Of a stretch of 64,000 nt of DNA, positions 45,716 to 54,881 are shown piece by piece (position 1 is the first letter of the stretch; every line of letters starts with the position of its first letter). A model generated the notes under the pieces. That model saw only the letters and a program-made list of their open reading frames with translations. It ran no database searches and was not told the origin of the DNA. Origin of the DNA: Thermoplasmata archaeon (GTDB lineage Archaea > Thermoplasmatota > Thermoplasmata > Thermoplasmatales > Thermoplasmataceae); the NCBI GenBank assembly GCA_021846395.1, contig JAJZXB010000004.1, forward strand, positions 62,001-126,000. Direction: 5' to 3'. The position numbers were made by a program, and so were the translations under genes.

Positions 45716-47851
45716 TTATTTTAAAATTATAAACTTTTTCCCATCCATATCCTTCTCTATGCTAATCTCACCTGTTTTTTCCATCCTTTTGATAAATTTT
45801 CTGGCCCTTAATTTTGAAATTTTATTTTTCTTGTATAACTTTAACGCATCCTTCATATGCATGCCATAAATGTCGTTGATTAGGGAATTTACATCTTTAT
45901 TACTGTAATATAGATTGTATAAAAAAATAAACAAAACAGCAATAACTCCGGAAAAAGATACATAATATGGTAAATTTCCTACTATGATAAAATTATGGGT
46001 TACCTCCCTGTGATTATTATGGTATTTAATTTCCATTGTTATTTTATCATATCCAATGGGAAGACTTTTACCAGGACTCACGCCTGAACCAAAATATTTC
46101 CCATTCACATACCATATTATGCTTGCATTTTTTAAATTGGTCCCATTTATCAATGCAACAGGTCTGCCATTTATGATTTTGATTTTTTGTAGCACAATAT
46201 CTGTAAAATAATTTATTTTTATGGTTTTATTCAAATAGGATTCCATTCCAATTGTATTTTTTATTAAAATATTAATATTGTAAGCTCCATTTTTATTATA
46301 CGTTTCATTAAAATTTAGTGTATTTCCAGTAAGTTTCAATTCCGTAACATTTACACTGTTATTTATGAACACAGTGTATGAATTTACATTACTATTCAAA
46401 TGAATGTGAAATGATGCAACATTTTTAACAACAGATGTATTGTAAAAGATTGTTATGTTTGAAGGCACGTATACATTAGGGGTGTATAGGTTCATGACAC
46501 CAGTTGACATTACGATAAAGGTATTATTAAAATTGGACATATATCCGGTATCATTTATTCCCGTGTTATAAAATGTATTGTTATTTTTATAATAAAATTC
46601 ACCATTTTCCATAAATATGTTTCCGTGGATATTTTTAAAATTGTTCATAATTGTTCCATTAATATTTATAGAACTGTTATTATACAAAAACGATGAAATT
46701 CCATTATTTTCAAAGTATGTAATTGCATTGAAATTTTTATTTACCCTTTCATTTGTTATATTATGCAGTATTACAATATTTGAATTAATTGTATATTCAG
46801 AAATGGCGTTATTTTTAACTGTGTATATATCCAGATTATTTTGGGTTGATATCCTGAAAATTGGACCATTCAATTTAACTGTTTTACTTGAATTATCATG
46901 ACAGAAATATAAAGTTGAATTGTGATAAAAAACATAATAATTATCAAAAATAATCATTCCAGAAACAGTATGGTTGATATTGACAAAACTGCTTTTAATT
47001 GAGCCGTTATTATATATTTTTATAATAGAAACGTTATTTCCTGAAATAAAATAAAAATAACTTGAATTATTAAAATTGATCATTGATGCTTTTTTAATAT
47101 TTTTTAATGTGTTGTTGTAATATACTGATGAGGTGTGATTGTATAAATTATATTTTATTATATCATAATTCAAGGATAAATAAAAAACTGAAAATGTTTT
47201 TTTAAAATAAACGGCATTGTTATTTTTATTCAATGGCTTGTATTCTATGTTGTATTTTTCACTCTTTAGGTTCATTTTACTGCTTGATGTTCTATAAATT
47301 CCCGAATACTTTTCAGATGTGACATTGTATATTTTTTGATAGGAGTATTTTCCTCCAAAAAATATTGATAAATTTTCGTTTATATACGGATGGGATAAAT
47401 TTATTTTATATGGTATGTTTATTTCTGAATTATTTTCATTGATGTATATATATGACTGGTGACTATTCAATGACATTACTATTTTTATTGAGTAAATATA
47501 ATTCTGCCTTGCTAAAGAGAATGTGTTTTTATGTGTACTGTTTCCCTTTATTACTGTCTGGCCAATATTCTGCTTACCGTATGTAATATTCAATAATTCA
47601 TTATTCCCCTGTTTCAATATAATCGAATTTTCTGTTAAGGAACAATATTTACTTTGATTCCATGAAATATTTATATTGTATTCTGCATATTTATGATAAG
47701 GCTCATTATATTTTAAATATAAGGAAGAACCACCTGATGAAAATATTTTAGGCCCTGTGGAATCATTCAAATTCATTCTATCATTATAATGAAATGCAAC
47801 TGTGGATAAAATCATAGATAATATAATGATGGCTATTACTGTCTTTTTCAT
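45716..47851 (-). CDS. Large surface protein with cytoplasmic winged-helix-like tail
   Basis: 711 residues. Signal peptide (about 1-22), then about 600 Asn/Ser/Tyr-rich extracellular residues with many N-x-S/T sites and repeated YFYFISGNN- and VVFYHNST-like strands suggesting a beta-propeller, an Ig-like region before the TM, one TM (about 627-650) and a 60-residue inner tail containing MKDALKLYKKNKISKLRARK and EKTGEISIEKDMDGKKF, which looks like a winged helix. First gene of the four-gene secretion-like operon. It could sense partner cells or act as adhesin or regulator. Confidence 0.65.
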   Translation of the reverse strand: MKKTVIAIIILSMILSTVAFHYNDRMNLNDSTGPKIFSSGGSSLYLKYNEPYHKYAEYNINISWNQSKYCSLTENSIILKQGNNELLNITYGKQNIGQTVIKGNSTHKNTFSLARQNYIYSIKIVMSLNSHQSYIYINENNSEINIPYKINLSHPYINENLSIFFGGKYSYQKIYNVTSEKYSGIYRTSSSKMNLKSEKYNIEYKPLNKNNNAVYFKKTFSVFYLSLNYDIIKYNLYNHTSSVYYNNTLKNIKKASMINFNNSSYFYFISGNNVSIIKIYNNGSIKSSFVNINHTVSGMIIFDNYYVFYHNSTLYFCHDNSSKTVKLNGPIFRISTQNNLDIYTVKNNAISEYTINSNIVILHNITNERVNKNFNAITYFENNGISSFLYNNSSININGTIMNNFKNIHGNIFMENGEFYYKNNNTFYNTGINDTGYMSNFNNTFIVMSTGVMNLYTPNVYVPSNITIFYNTSVVKNVASFHIHLNSNVNSYTVFINNSVNVTELKLTGNTLNFNETYNKNGAYNINILIKNTIGMESYLNKTIKINYFTDIVLQKIKIINGRPVALINGTNLKNASIIWYVNGKYFGSGVSPGKSLPIGYDKITMEIKYHNNHREVTHNFIIVGNLPYYVSFSGVIAVLFIFLYNLYYSNKDVNSLINDIYGMHMKDALKLYKKNKISKLRARKFIKRMEKTGEISIEKDMDGKKFIILK

Positions 47852-47928
47852 TTATTTGATATTAAAAATTGTTTTAAAAATATTTCTTCCAAAATATCTG
47901 TATTTTTATGGAAATATAAATTAAACAC

Positions 47929-48789
47929 TTATTTAAACCTGCCAGATACAAATATTCCTGCACTTACTATTATTAAACCCAGAATGGTATAAAAATTTAA
48001 AACCTCATTTAGAATGAAAATTGAAAGTATAACTGATATTATGGGAACTGTAAAAAAGTAGGCTGAAAGTGTAGCAACCCTGTATTTTTTATATAATAGT
48101 AAAAAGATAAAATAGGAAATTGCTGTACCGAGTAAACCCATGTAAATCATGACAAGATTCAACTTTAAATTTATCATGTTTATATTAAACCCCCCAAAAA
48201 AGAATGAAATTATGAGAATAGCGGGCAGGGCATACAGCAATTGTATTGTATTGGTATTTGCAGGGTCATTTTGTGTTAAATATTTCCTGTAAAATACTGT
48301 GCCTCCTGCCCAGCTCATTGCCCCAAATATCAGCATTATAAGGTAAATGTAATTTGAATATGTTATATTGTTTAAAAATATTATTACAATACCAATGAAT
48401 CCGGTAATTATGCCAGAAAATTTAATTATTCCCAATTTTTCTCCAGCAAATAGATATGCAAATAATGTTGATATAATTGGATAGGAATATATGATAATTG
48501 AAGTTAATGAAGCACTTACATAGGTTTCGCCAAAGATCCAGAATGTAAAAAACCCAGTTATATTTAAATTTCCAAATATGAACATTTTCAGATTTTCCTT
48601 TAAGCCGTTTGGAATTTTTATATGCCTGAAAAACAATATAAATGAGAATGCGAATGCATAAACCACCCTCAATAGAAGAATTGTTGCGGAATTATCATAT
48701 AAATAAGCAATCTTCACAACTATATAATTTGAACCCCAGAAGAATACCATTAAAAAAAATAATAAGGGTTCAAACGCTTTATTTTGCAT
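47929..48789 (-). CDS. EamA/DMT-superfamily transporter
   Basis: 286 residues with ten TMs in two EamA repeats. FWGSNYIVVK near TM1, and the duplicated SAYFFTVPIISVILSIFILNE at TM8-9, are typical of the 10-TMS drug/metabolite exporter group. Substrate unknown. Start at ATG 48789. Confidence 0.88.
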   Translation of the reverse strand: MQNKAFEPLLFFLMVFFWGSNYIVVKIAYLYDNSATILLLRVVYAFAFSFILFFRHIKIPNGLKENLKMFIFGNLNITGFFTFWIFGETYVSASLTSIIIYSYPIISTLFAYLFAGEKLGIIKFSGIITGFIGIVIIFLNNITYSNYIYLIMLIFGAMSWAGGTVFYRKYLTQNDPANTNTIQLLYALPAILIISFFFGGFNINMINLKLNLVMIYMGLLGTAISYFIFLLLYKKYRVATLSAYFFTVPIISVILSIFILNEVLNFYTILGLIIVSAGIFVSGRFK

Positions 48790-48993
48790 TGTTGTTAATG
48801 TTTTTATTTCTTATATATGTAATTATTGTATTTAAAATAACAGGGATTACTCACTCCAATTATGTTACTGAGATTCAAGCCACAGTGAAAGGTAGCAGTA
48901 TTATACAAAACAAGAAGAAGAGAATATATGCATATCAGCAAAATATATTTGTTTATATCACTTATTTTAAATATTCATCAGAAATATCTGATC

Positions 48994-49416
48994 ATGGTTC
49001 TATATGCTGAAGATATAATGAGGAAGAATATTCGGATATTTGATGAAAATTTAAGTGCCAGTGAAGGGGCCAGAATTATGGCTTCTAACCATACAGGTTT
49101 CATAATTGTTGGAAAAAATAATGTTCCGGAAGGAATTATTACAGAGTGGGATTATGTAAATAAGGTGGTGGCAAAGGATCTTGACCCCAAAGATATAAAG
49201 TTAAAGAGTATTATGGAAACACCACTTACGTATGTTTCACCAGATACACCCATGGAAAAAATTGCCAAAATAATGTCAGAACATTCCATTAGAAGATTGC
49301 CGGTAATAGATGTTAATAAACTTGCAGGTGTTATCACCTCAAGGGATGTTATAAAATTCTTTAATGAGTATGTAACAACAATGGTTGATATAGCATCAAA
49401 ATTTGGAATAAGATAG
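48994..49416 (+). CDS. Two-CBS-domain protein
   Basis: 140 residues from ATG 48994 (the frame is open from 48928). Two CBS repeats: AEDIMRKNIRIFDENLSAS... with GFIIVGKNNVPEGIIT, and SIMETPLTYVSPDT... with RRLPVIDVNKLAGVITSRDV. CBS pairs bind AMP, ATP or SAM and regulate transport or enzymes; as a stand-alone it is probably an adenosyl-nucleotide sensor. It converges with the BtuF-like gene. Confidence 0.88.
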   Translation: MVLYAEDIMRKNIRIFDENLSASEGARIMASNHTGFIIVGKNNVPEGIITEWDYVNKVVAKDLDPKDIKLKSIMETPLTYVSPDTPMEKIAKIMSEHSIRRLPVIDVNKLAGVITSRDVIKFFNEYVTTMVDIASKFGIR

Positions 49417-49418
49417 GA

Positions 49419-50249
49419 TTACGTGCTATTTTTAACCTTATTATAAATGCCAGCTGACCATGGAATAACATCCATGTAAAAAGATGGTCCGTGGTGAGCA
49501 AAAAAATCAAGCTTTCCCGGAGTGATAAAAACATTTCCTTTTTTAACGGCTGATATGTTTTCCCATCCTCTATTTTTAATGAGTTTGTGCATATCATCTT
49601 CGCTGAACCCCCTGTACATTTTGTGCTCATAAATAAATACATCCGGGTTCATTTTTTTGACATAATCAAAATCTGGGCTAATCCATTCCCTATCCTCATT
49701 TCTGTATATTGTACTAAATCCCATCAAATACAGTGAATCCGTAATATAACTCATTGAACCAAATGTAACCGGACCACCCAGGTCAATTTCAAAATATGTT
49801 TTAAAACGATTTTCAACATTTATTAATTGTTCATATTTCATTAAACTATATTCCAGTTCCCGGGATTCATCTTTTTTATTTACAACTATTCCCACCCTAG
49901 ATATCAATTCTAAAATTCCATGCATGGAAGATGGTAATTCAAATATATAGGTTTTAATGTTGTTATCCCTCAAAGTGTTGTATAACTTTTCCTGATAACC
50001 TCCGATTGTCAGAATAATATCGGGATTTAGTTCCTTTACAACATCTAATCTTGTTGATGAATAACTTGCCAGTTTTCTTTTATTTTTTGCATCTTCTGGT
50101 CTGGAGCAAAAGGCAGAATCTGCAATGATCTTATCTCCATAACCAAGCATAAATAGCGTTTCTGTAATTGCGGGACTGAATGAAATTATTTTATCGATAT
50201 TTTCAGGTATATTTATCTCAAGACCATTGACCATTTTTAAAGTTCGCAT
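49419..50249 (-). CDS. Periplasmic-binding-protein-fold protein (BtuF/FhuD-like), no signal peptide
   Basis: 276 residues from ATG 50249. DKIISFSPAITETLFMLGYG and ADSAFCSRPEDAKNKRKL fit class III solute-binding proteins for cobalamin or iron complexes (BtuF/TroA fold), with the second lobe ending FITPGKLDFFAHHGPS. No signal peptide or membrane anchor is seen under any start. A cytosolic cobamide-binding or corrinoid-handling role is possible. No permease or ATPase is adjacent. Confidence 0.75.
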   Translation of the reverse strand: MRTLKMVNGLEINIPENIDKIISFSPAITETLFMLGYGDKIIADSAFCSRPEDAKNKRKLASYSSTRLDVVKELNPDIILTIGGYQEKLYNTLRDNNIKTYIFELPSSMHGILELISRVGIVVNKKDESRELEYSLMKYEQLINVENRFKTYFEIDLGGPVTFGSMSYITDSLYLMGFSTIYRNEDREWISPDFDYVKKMNPDVFIYEHKMYRGFSEDDMHKLIKNRGWENISAVKKGNVFITPGKLDFFAHHGPSFYMDVIPWSAGIYNKVKNST

Positions 50250-50406
50250 TATTAATGAATGAATCAACGAATAAAATATTTACTCAGCATGAGTATAATT
50301 AGGTTAAAAATCACAGTATTAGAATTCATATTTGGCAGTCTTATTGAAATAAATAATAATATATGGCATTGTTTAACTTTACGATGTGAAATGCTCTAAG
50401 TACTGT

Positions 50407-50648
50407 GTGAACTACCTCACGCTAAAGCAGTGAAGCTTCCTATATCAACCACAAAGCTTGCCTTCACGCGGAATACTGTTCAGGCATTCCATCATGGATG
50501 TATAGGCTTTAATGTCCATAGGCTTATATTCCCTGTGTTCCACAGGTACACTAAGTGTACATTGTATAATGGTATAAACTTTCGAACTTCATCCGCATCA
50601 CAAATTCAGTGGCTTTCGTGCTTTAAATTGTTTGTAAATCCAATTCAA
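50407..50648 (-). mobile_element. Internally deleted derivative of the tnpB element (MITE-like)
   Basis: About 242 bp. One side (50407-50553) matches the 3' end and right end of the tnpB element at 53232-53377; the other side (50585-50648) matches its left end at 54639-54703. The middle 1.25 kb is gone. It keeps the terminal GTGAACTACCTCAC hairpin and the CCTGTG-TTC-CACAGG hairpin. Same orientation as the full copy. It lies 65 bp before the deacetylase gene. Confidence 0.85.
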
Positions 50649-50712
50649 TTTAAAATGTCTTAAAATGTTCAAAGTATATAAATAATAAATGTATGATTAA
50701 TGAGGTGAATAA

Positions 50713-51594
50713 ATGTTCAGTTTTAGAGATTTTAAGGGATATGGCAAAAATTTGCCAAAATTCAAATGGCCCGGAAATAAAAGTCTGGCTCTATCCTTTG
50801 TATTTAATTACGAAGAAGGAGCTGAACACTCAGCTGTTATTGACGGAAGTGTTGAGCAGATAGGCGAGTTTTCTCCTGTTGACATTAAGGTTCGCGATAT
50901 GGGTATGGAATCGGTGTATGAATATGCACAGAGAGTTGGAATATGGAGAATCTTAGATCTATTAAGGGAAAAGCATGTTATGGCAACTTTTTATGCATCT
51001 GCTCTTGCACTTGAAGCAAATCCTGAAGCAACAAAACAAATTATGCAAGATGGCCATGAAATTTGTGATCATGGTTACGGATGGAGAGAGCTTTTTAACA
51101 TGACCCCGGATGAGGAGAGAAAGGAGATAATGGATTCAATTAATAAAATAGAGCGTTTAACCGGCAAAAAACCGACCGGGTTTTATGCAAGGGAACCCAG
51201 TGAGAATACACTTAACATATTATCAGAATTCCATAATTTTTTATATGATTCTGATTCCTATGCTGATGATATACCATATTTCCACAGAGAAACCGGAATG
51301 CTGATAATTCCATACACCCCTGATGCAAATGATTTTCATTTTCAAAATCCCATTAATAGGTTCTCCACAGGAAGAGAATTTTATGAGTATTTAAAAGATA
51401 CTTTTGATATACTTTACAGCGAATCAAAGCAATCGTCAAAAATGATGTCAGCTGCTTTTCACATAAGGGTTTCTGGAAGGCCAGGGAGATTTTCTGCACT
51501 GAAACAATTTATTGATTATGCTATTTCTAAAGATAATGTGTGGATAACCACACGAGAAAATATTGCTAGATTCTGGCTGAAGGAGTTTAAATGA
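50713..51594 (+). CDS. Polysaccharide deacetylase-fold hydrolase, PuuE/allantoinase-like
   Basis: 293 residues. LALSFVFNYEEGAEHSAV near the start, DGHEICDHGYGWREL (metal His pair) and TGKKPTGFYAREPSENTL are features of the PuuE (cofactor-free allantoinase) branch of the NodB fold. The first lobe has the EEGAE of ureide-type enzymes. It starts after a GAGGTGA ribosome site. It converges with the APC permease (6 bp between stops), suggesting catabolism of an imported cyclic amide. Confidence 0.8.
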   Translation: MFSFRDFKGYGKNLPKFKWPGNKSLALSFVFNYEEGAEHSAVIDGSVEQIGEFSPVDIKVRDMGMESVYEYAQRVGIWRILDLLREKHVMATFYASALALEANPEATKQIMQDGHEICDHGYGWRELFNMTPDEERKEIMDSINKIERLTGKKPTGFYAREPSENTLNILSEFHNFLYDSDSYADDIPYFHRETGMLIIPYTPDANDFHFQNPINRFSTGREFYEYLKDTFDILYSESKQSSKMMSAAFHIRVSGRPGRFSALKQFIDYAISKDNVWITTRENIARFWLKEFK

Positions 51595-51599
51595 TGCAA

Positions 51600-53192
51600 T
51601 CATTCAGCATCTGTGACCCCCTTTCCTGTATATTTCATACCAAAGTGGAAACCTATAAAATAGAATAAAACTGTATCAAGTATAAAAACAATATTATCGT
51701 AGGGAAATGGGATTATATTTAAACCTCCAAAAAGAGAACTGCCAGCGTATGATATAATTACCACAGTAATAAGATATACAGGTAACCAGAATCCGGCGTA
51801 TATATCTTTCATGTTTAAATTATCCTTTTTCTTTGCAAGGATCAGGAAAATCAATCCTGCATAAACGGATGCTATACTTATTGATACTGCTTTAAAACCT
51901 GACCAGTAAACCAGAAGTCCTGATAGAACGTATGCAAGCGGAGCCATTATTCTGTATACTGGCAGCTTATATGGCCTGTTTATATCCGGGTATTTTTCTC
52001 TAAATATAGCCAGGCTTATTGCAGATTGAGCATACGATATAACTACAGCATCAACAAATACGCCAATAAGAGAGGCAAACGAAGGTAATAGAATAAGATA
52101 AAAAACAGAAATAACAAAGACAACCACAACTGAATTGAATGGTATGCCCCTATTGCTTAATTCAGAGAATAAATCCGGAAAATACCTGTTGTATCTTGAC
52201 ATGGTATTGCCTATTCTTGCTGCCCCTCCCCAGTATATAAGACCATCACTGAAGGAGGCAATAATTATAACTATAACTGCAAGTACACCAAAGGCTATAA
52301 GTCCAACATTAATGGACGCACTGGAAAAAGGAGAACTCAGGCTAAAAAGGCTTCTCCATGAACCAGCCGATAGGTTAAATTTAGCCCAGTTAATGGTGCC
52401 AAGAAATGCCAGGCTTTCAAGAACATAAAGAACCATTACAATGATAAGAGAGATTGCAATGGCTTTTGGTAAAAATTTTCCAGGATTTTTAACCTCCTCG
52501 GCATAATCAATTGGTTGCCTGAACCCGGCATAGGCAAATATTGTTGCTGAAATTGCCAGAAAAATACCACTTACTCCAAAGGGCGCAAATCCCCCGTTGG
52601 CTGTGAAATTTTTGAAATCAAAAAATGAGATGAGAACGAGTGCAATAATTATCATGAGTGATGCTTTTGCGACTGTAAAAGCGTTGTTCACATTGCCCAT
52701 TATTTTAACATGCCTTACCTCAACTATAAATATAAGGAAGAGCATGACTATTCCAATAGCTATTCCAAGTGGTGTTATGGCCCCATTGTTATATAAAGGT
52801 GGATAATAAAGAGCAATATATTCTATGACCACCGCTACCTGTGTGGGAAGGGCCATTGTATAACCAATAAAGGTGCTCCACCCATTAATAAGGCCCACTA
52901 CCGTGCCGTGGCTTCTAGCGGGATAATATGCAACTCCGCCTGTCCTTGGCCACATTGCTCCCAATTCAACGTATACAAAGGCTATGGGCAGAATAAGCAA
53001 CAATGCAATGGGCCATGCAATTATACCTGCAGGTCCGCCATATGCAAGAACATATATTGGTACAAATGCAACTGCAGAGCCAAAAATAGCTCCAACCGTA
53101 AGCAATACAACATGCCAGAAATTAAGTTCCTTTCTATACTCCTTCTTATTTTCAGCAGTTATCTCAGAACCAGTATCTTCTTTACCTTTCAT
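51600..53192 (-). CDS. APC-superfamily permease (paralogue 2)
   Basis: 530 residues from ATG 53192; the GTG at 53210 is less likely because a TTTAAATAT box lies about 25 nt before 53192. It shares layout and many segments with paralogue 1, for example GSAVAFVPIYVLAYGGPAG, GFRQPIDYAEEVKNPGKF, and the end SLFGGLNIIPFPYDN. The tnpB element begins about 40 bp upstream, next to its promoter. Substrate unknown but probably related to PuuE-like and cyclase substrates. Confidence 0.9.
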   Translation of the reverse strand: MKGKEDTGSEITAENKKEYRKELNFWHVVLLTVGAIFGSAVAFVPIYVLAYGGPAGIIAWPIALLLILPIAFVYVELGAMWPRTGGVAYYPARSHGTVVGLINGWSTFIGYTMALPTQVAVVIEYIALYYPPLYNNGAITPLGIAIGIVMLFLIFIVEVRHVKIMGNVNNAFTVAKASLMIIIALVLISFFDFKNFTANGGFAPFGVSGIFLAISATIFAYAGFRQPIDYAEEVKNPGKFLPKAIAISLIIVMVLYVLESLAFLGTINWAKFNLSAGSWRSLFSLSSPFSSASINVGLIAFGVLAVIVIIIASFSDGLIYWGGAARIGNTMSRYNRYFPDLFSELSNRGIPFNSVVVVFVISVFYLILLPSFASLIGVFVDAVVISYAQSAISLAIFREKYPDINRPYKLPVYRIMAPLAYVLSGLLVYWSGFKAVSISIASVYAGLIFLILAKKKDNLNMKDIYAGFWLPVYLITVVIISYAGSSLFGGLNIIPFPYDNIVFILDTVLFYFIGFHFGMKYTGKGVTDAE

Positions 53193-53231
53193 GAAGAATA
53201 CAACAGGCACTGATATTTAAAATTATTGACT

Positions 53232-53400
53232 GTGAACTACCTCACGTTAAAACGATGAAGCTTCCTATATCAACCACAAAACTTGCCTTCACGTTTGGAA
53301 TACTGTTCAGGTATTCCATCATGCAGGTATAGGTTTTCATGTCCATAGGCGTATATTCCCTACGTTCCGTAGGTACCATATATTCTAATATATTTATTGA
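53232..53400 (-). ncRNA. Candidate omega RNA (guide RNA) region of tnpB
   Basis: In TnpB systems the guide RNA overlaps the 3' end of tnpB and the right end. Here a CCTACG-TTC-CGTAGG hairpin at 53359-53373 has two compensatory base-pair changes relative to the derivative copy (50532-50546), and a second hairpin marks the end. Inferred; no transcript evidence. Confidence 0.35.
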
Positions 53401-54489
53401 TGCATTTAGATCCCGATCAATAGAGATATTGCATGATCCACAGTTGAATGTTCTTTCCTTCAGAGGCATCTTCTGCCTATGGCCACATATTGAGCATACC
53501 TGTGATGTGGGTGTATATCTTGGAACAACCTTAGGAGTACGTGATTTTCTCTTTAAATCATCCATTATTCCTCCTATTGCTGATCCCCGAATCTTTCTTC
53601 CCCACAATCTCATCCACCCTTTTATGGGATCATTCTGGAATGCAATTGTCTCAAAACTATTTGTTATAATATTAACTATCTTATTTATTTCATCCTTCTT
53701 CTTCTGTGTTATATACTTATATTCTTTATTCAACTTATTCAGTGTTTTATACCAGTTCTTCCCATGCTGTTTTCTACGTGATAGTTCTTTATGAAGTTTT
53801 ATAGCCTTCCCTGTTAGTGGTATATCTTCATTAATGATTATTCCATTTGATAGTGTTAATGAACTTTTAATACCGAAATCAATACCAATTCCATTATCAG
53901 AATGTGTTATATCTTTTATTCCAGTAAATGTTGATATATGGATAAAATAATCCCCATTTCTAGATTCAAGTGTTGCATTAGCTATATCAGCATCTTTTGG
54001 TATCTGTTCAATACCGGAAACCTTTAACTTGCCTATCCTCTGGATTCTAATATATTTGCCTGAAATATTGTATGTATTTTTATATTGCTTCAAAGGTATT
54101 GAGTATATTCTCTTTTTGAAATGCAACCTTCCGATCTTATTGCCATTCTTCTTTAAATTTGAAAGACCCTTTATGCTATCCTTAGTTTTATCAATAATCT
54201 CCTGTTTCATCTGTGATGATAATAACAATATATCTCTATCCTCATAATGGTCCTTTACCTTTATCTTAACTTTATTAATCCTATAATCCTGGTTATAGAT
54301 ATCATCTTCTGATAAAATATAATTATAAAACCACTTTGCCTCAAGAAAGATACGATTAAGATTCTTTACCTTTGTTTTGCCTAGATGGGATATATCTATT
54401 TTCAGTTCATAGGATCTGCATGTCTGTGATTTCCTCCTTTCCCTTGTCTCCGATATGGTCTTTCTGATTGCATCATTCTTCTCAGACAT
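53242..54489 (-). CDS. tnpB: RNA-guided nuclease TnpB of IS200/IS605 family
   Basis: 415 residues. RuvC-like motifs: GIGIDFGIKSSLTLSNG (Asp), IAFQNDPIKGW at the second acidic position (an ND in place of ED, common in this branch) and CDRDLNASINIL (Asp). Zinc ribbon CSICG and CGSC at about residues 335-355. N-terminal HTH region with many Lys/Arg. The gene looks intact. TnpB cuts DNA under a guide RNA and favours retention of the element. Confidence 0.88.
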   Translation of the reverse strand: MSEKNDAIRKTISETRERRKSQTCRSYELKIDISHLGKTKVKNLNRIFLEAKWFYNYILSEDDIYNQDYRINKVKIKVKDHYEDRDILLLSSQMKQEIIDKTKDSIKGLSNLKKNGNKIGRLHFKKRIYSIPLKQYKNTYNISGKYIRIQRIGKLKVSGIEQIPKDADIANATLESRNGDYFIHISTFTGIKDITHSDNGIGIDFGIKSSLTLSNGIIINEDIPLTGKAIKLHKELSRRKQHGKNWYKTLNKLNKEYKYITQKKKDEINKIVNIITNSFETIAFQNDPIKGWMRLWGRKIRGSAIGGIMDDLKRKSRTPKVVPRYTPTSQVCSICGHRQKMPLKERTFNCGSCNISIDRDLNASINILEYMVPTERREYTPMDMKTYTCMMEYLNSIPNVKASFVVDIGSFIVLT

Positions 54490-54881
54490 GTTTCTATTTC
54501 TCTATATATTTATTTACAGTTTCCAATATTATTCGACTCACAGATGAATACCTATCAATAAAATGACCTGTGGGCTTTATCGGCTGTGATATCTTCATAT
54601 ATTAAAAATATGCAATTCAATAATATAAATATTTGCACTTCATCCACATTGCAAGACTCAGTGGCTTTCGTGCTTTAAATTGTTTGTAAAAACCAATTTT
54701 ATGACGGTAATTGTTTTATTTGCCTATCTTCAATTGATTCCTTTGCAATGTGCCAACCTTTATTTGCTTGTTTGAAAATGATATAATTTAACAGTGCTGG
54801 ATATTTTACATCTTTCTGACTTATTTTTATAAAAAATGTGAGGGTCAAAATAATTTTTATACTATATGCTATTACCGTATT

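Larger units (their letters stand above)
53232..54703 (-). mobile_element. IS1341-type (IS200/IS605 family) element carrying only tnpB
   Basis: Ends defined by comparison with the deleted derivative at 50407-50648: right end at the GTGAACTACCTCAC hairpin, left end near 54703 after TTGTTTGTAAA. No tnpA (Y1 transposase) is present, so movement needs a helper in trans. Confidence 0.8.
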
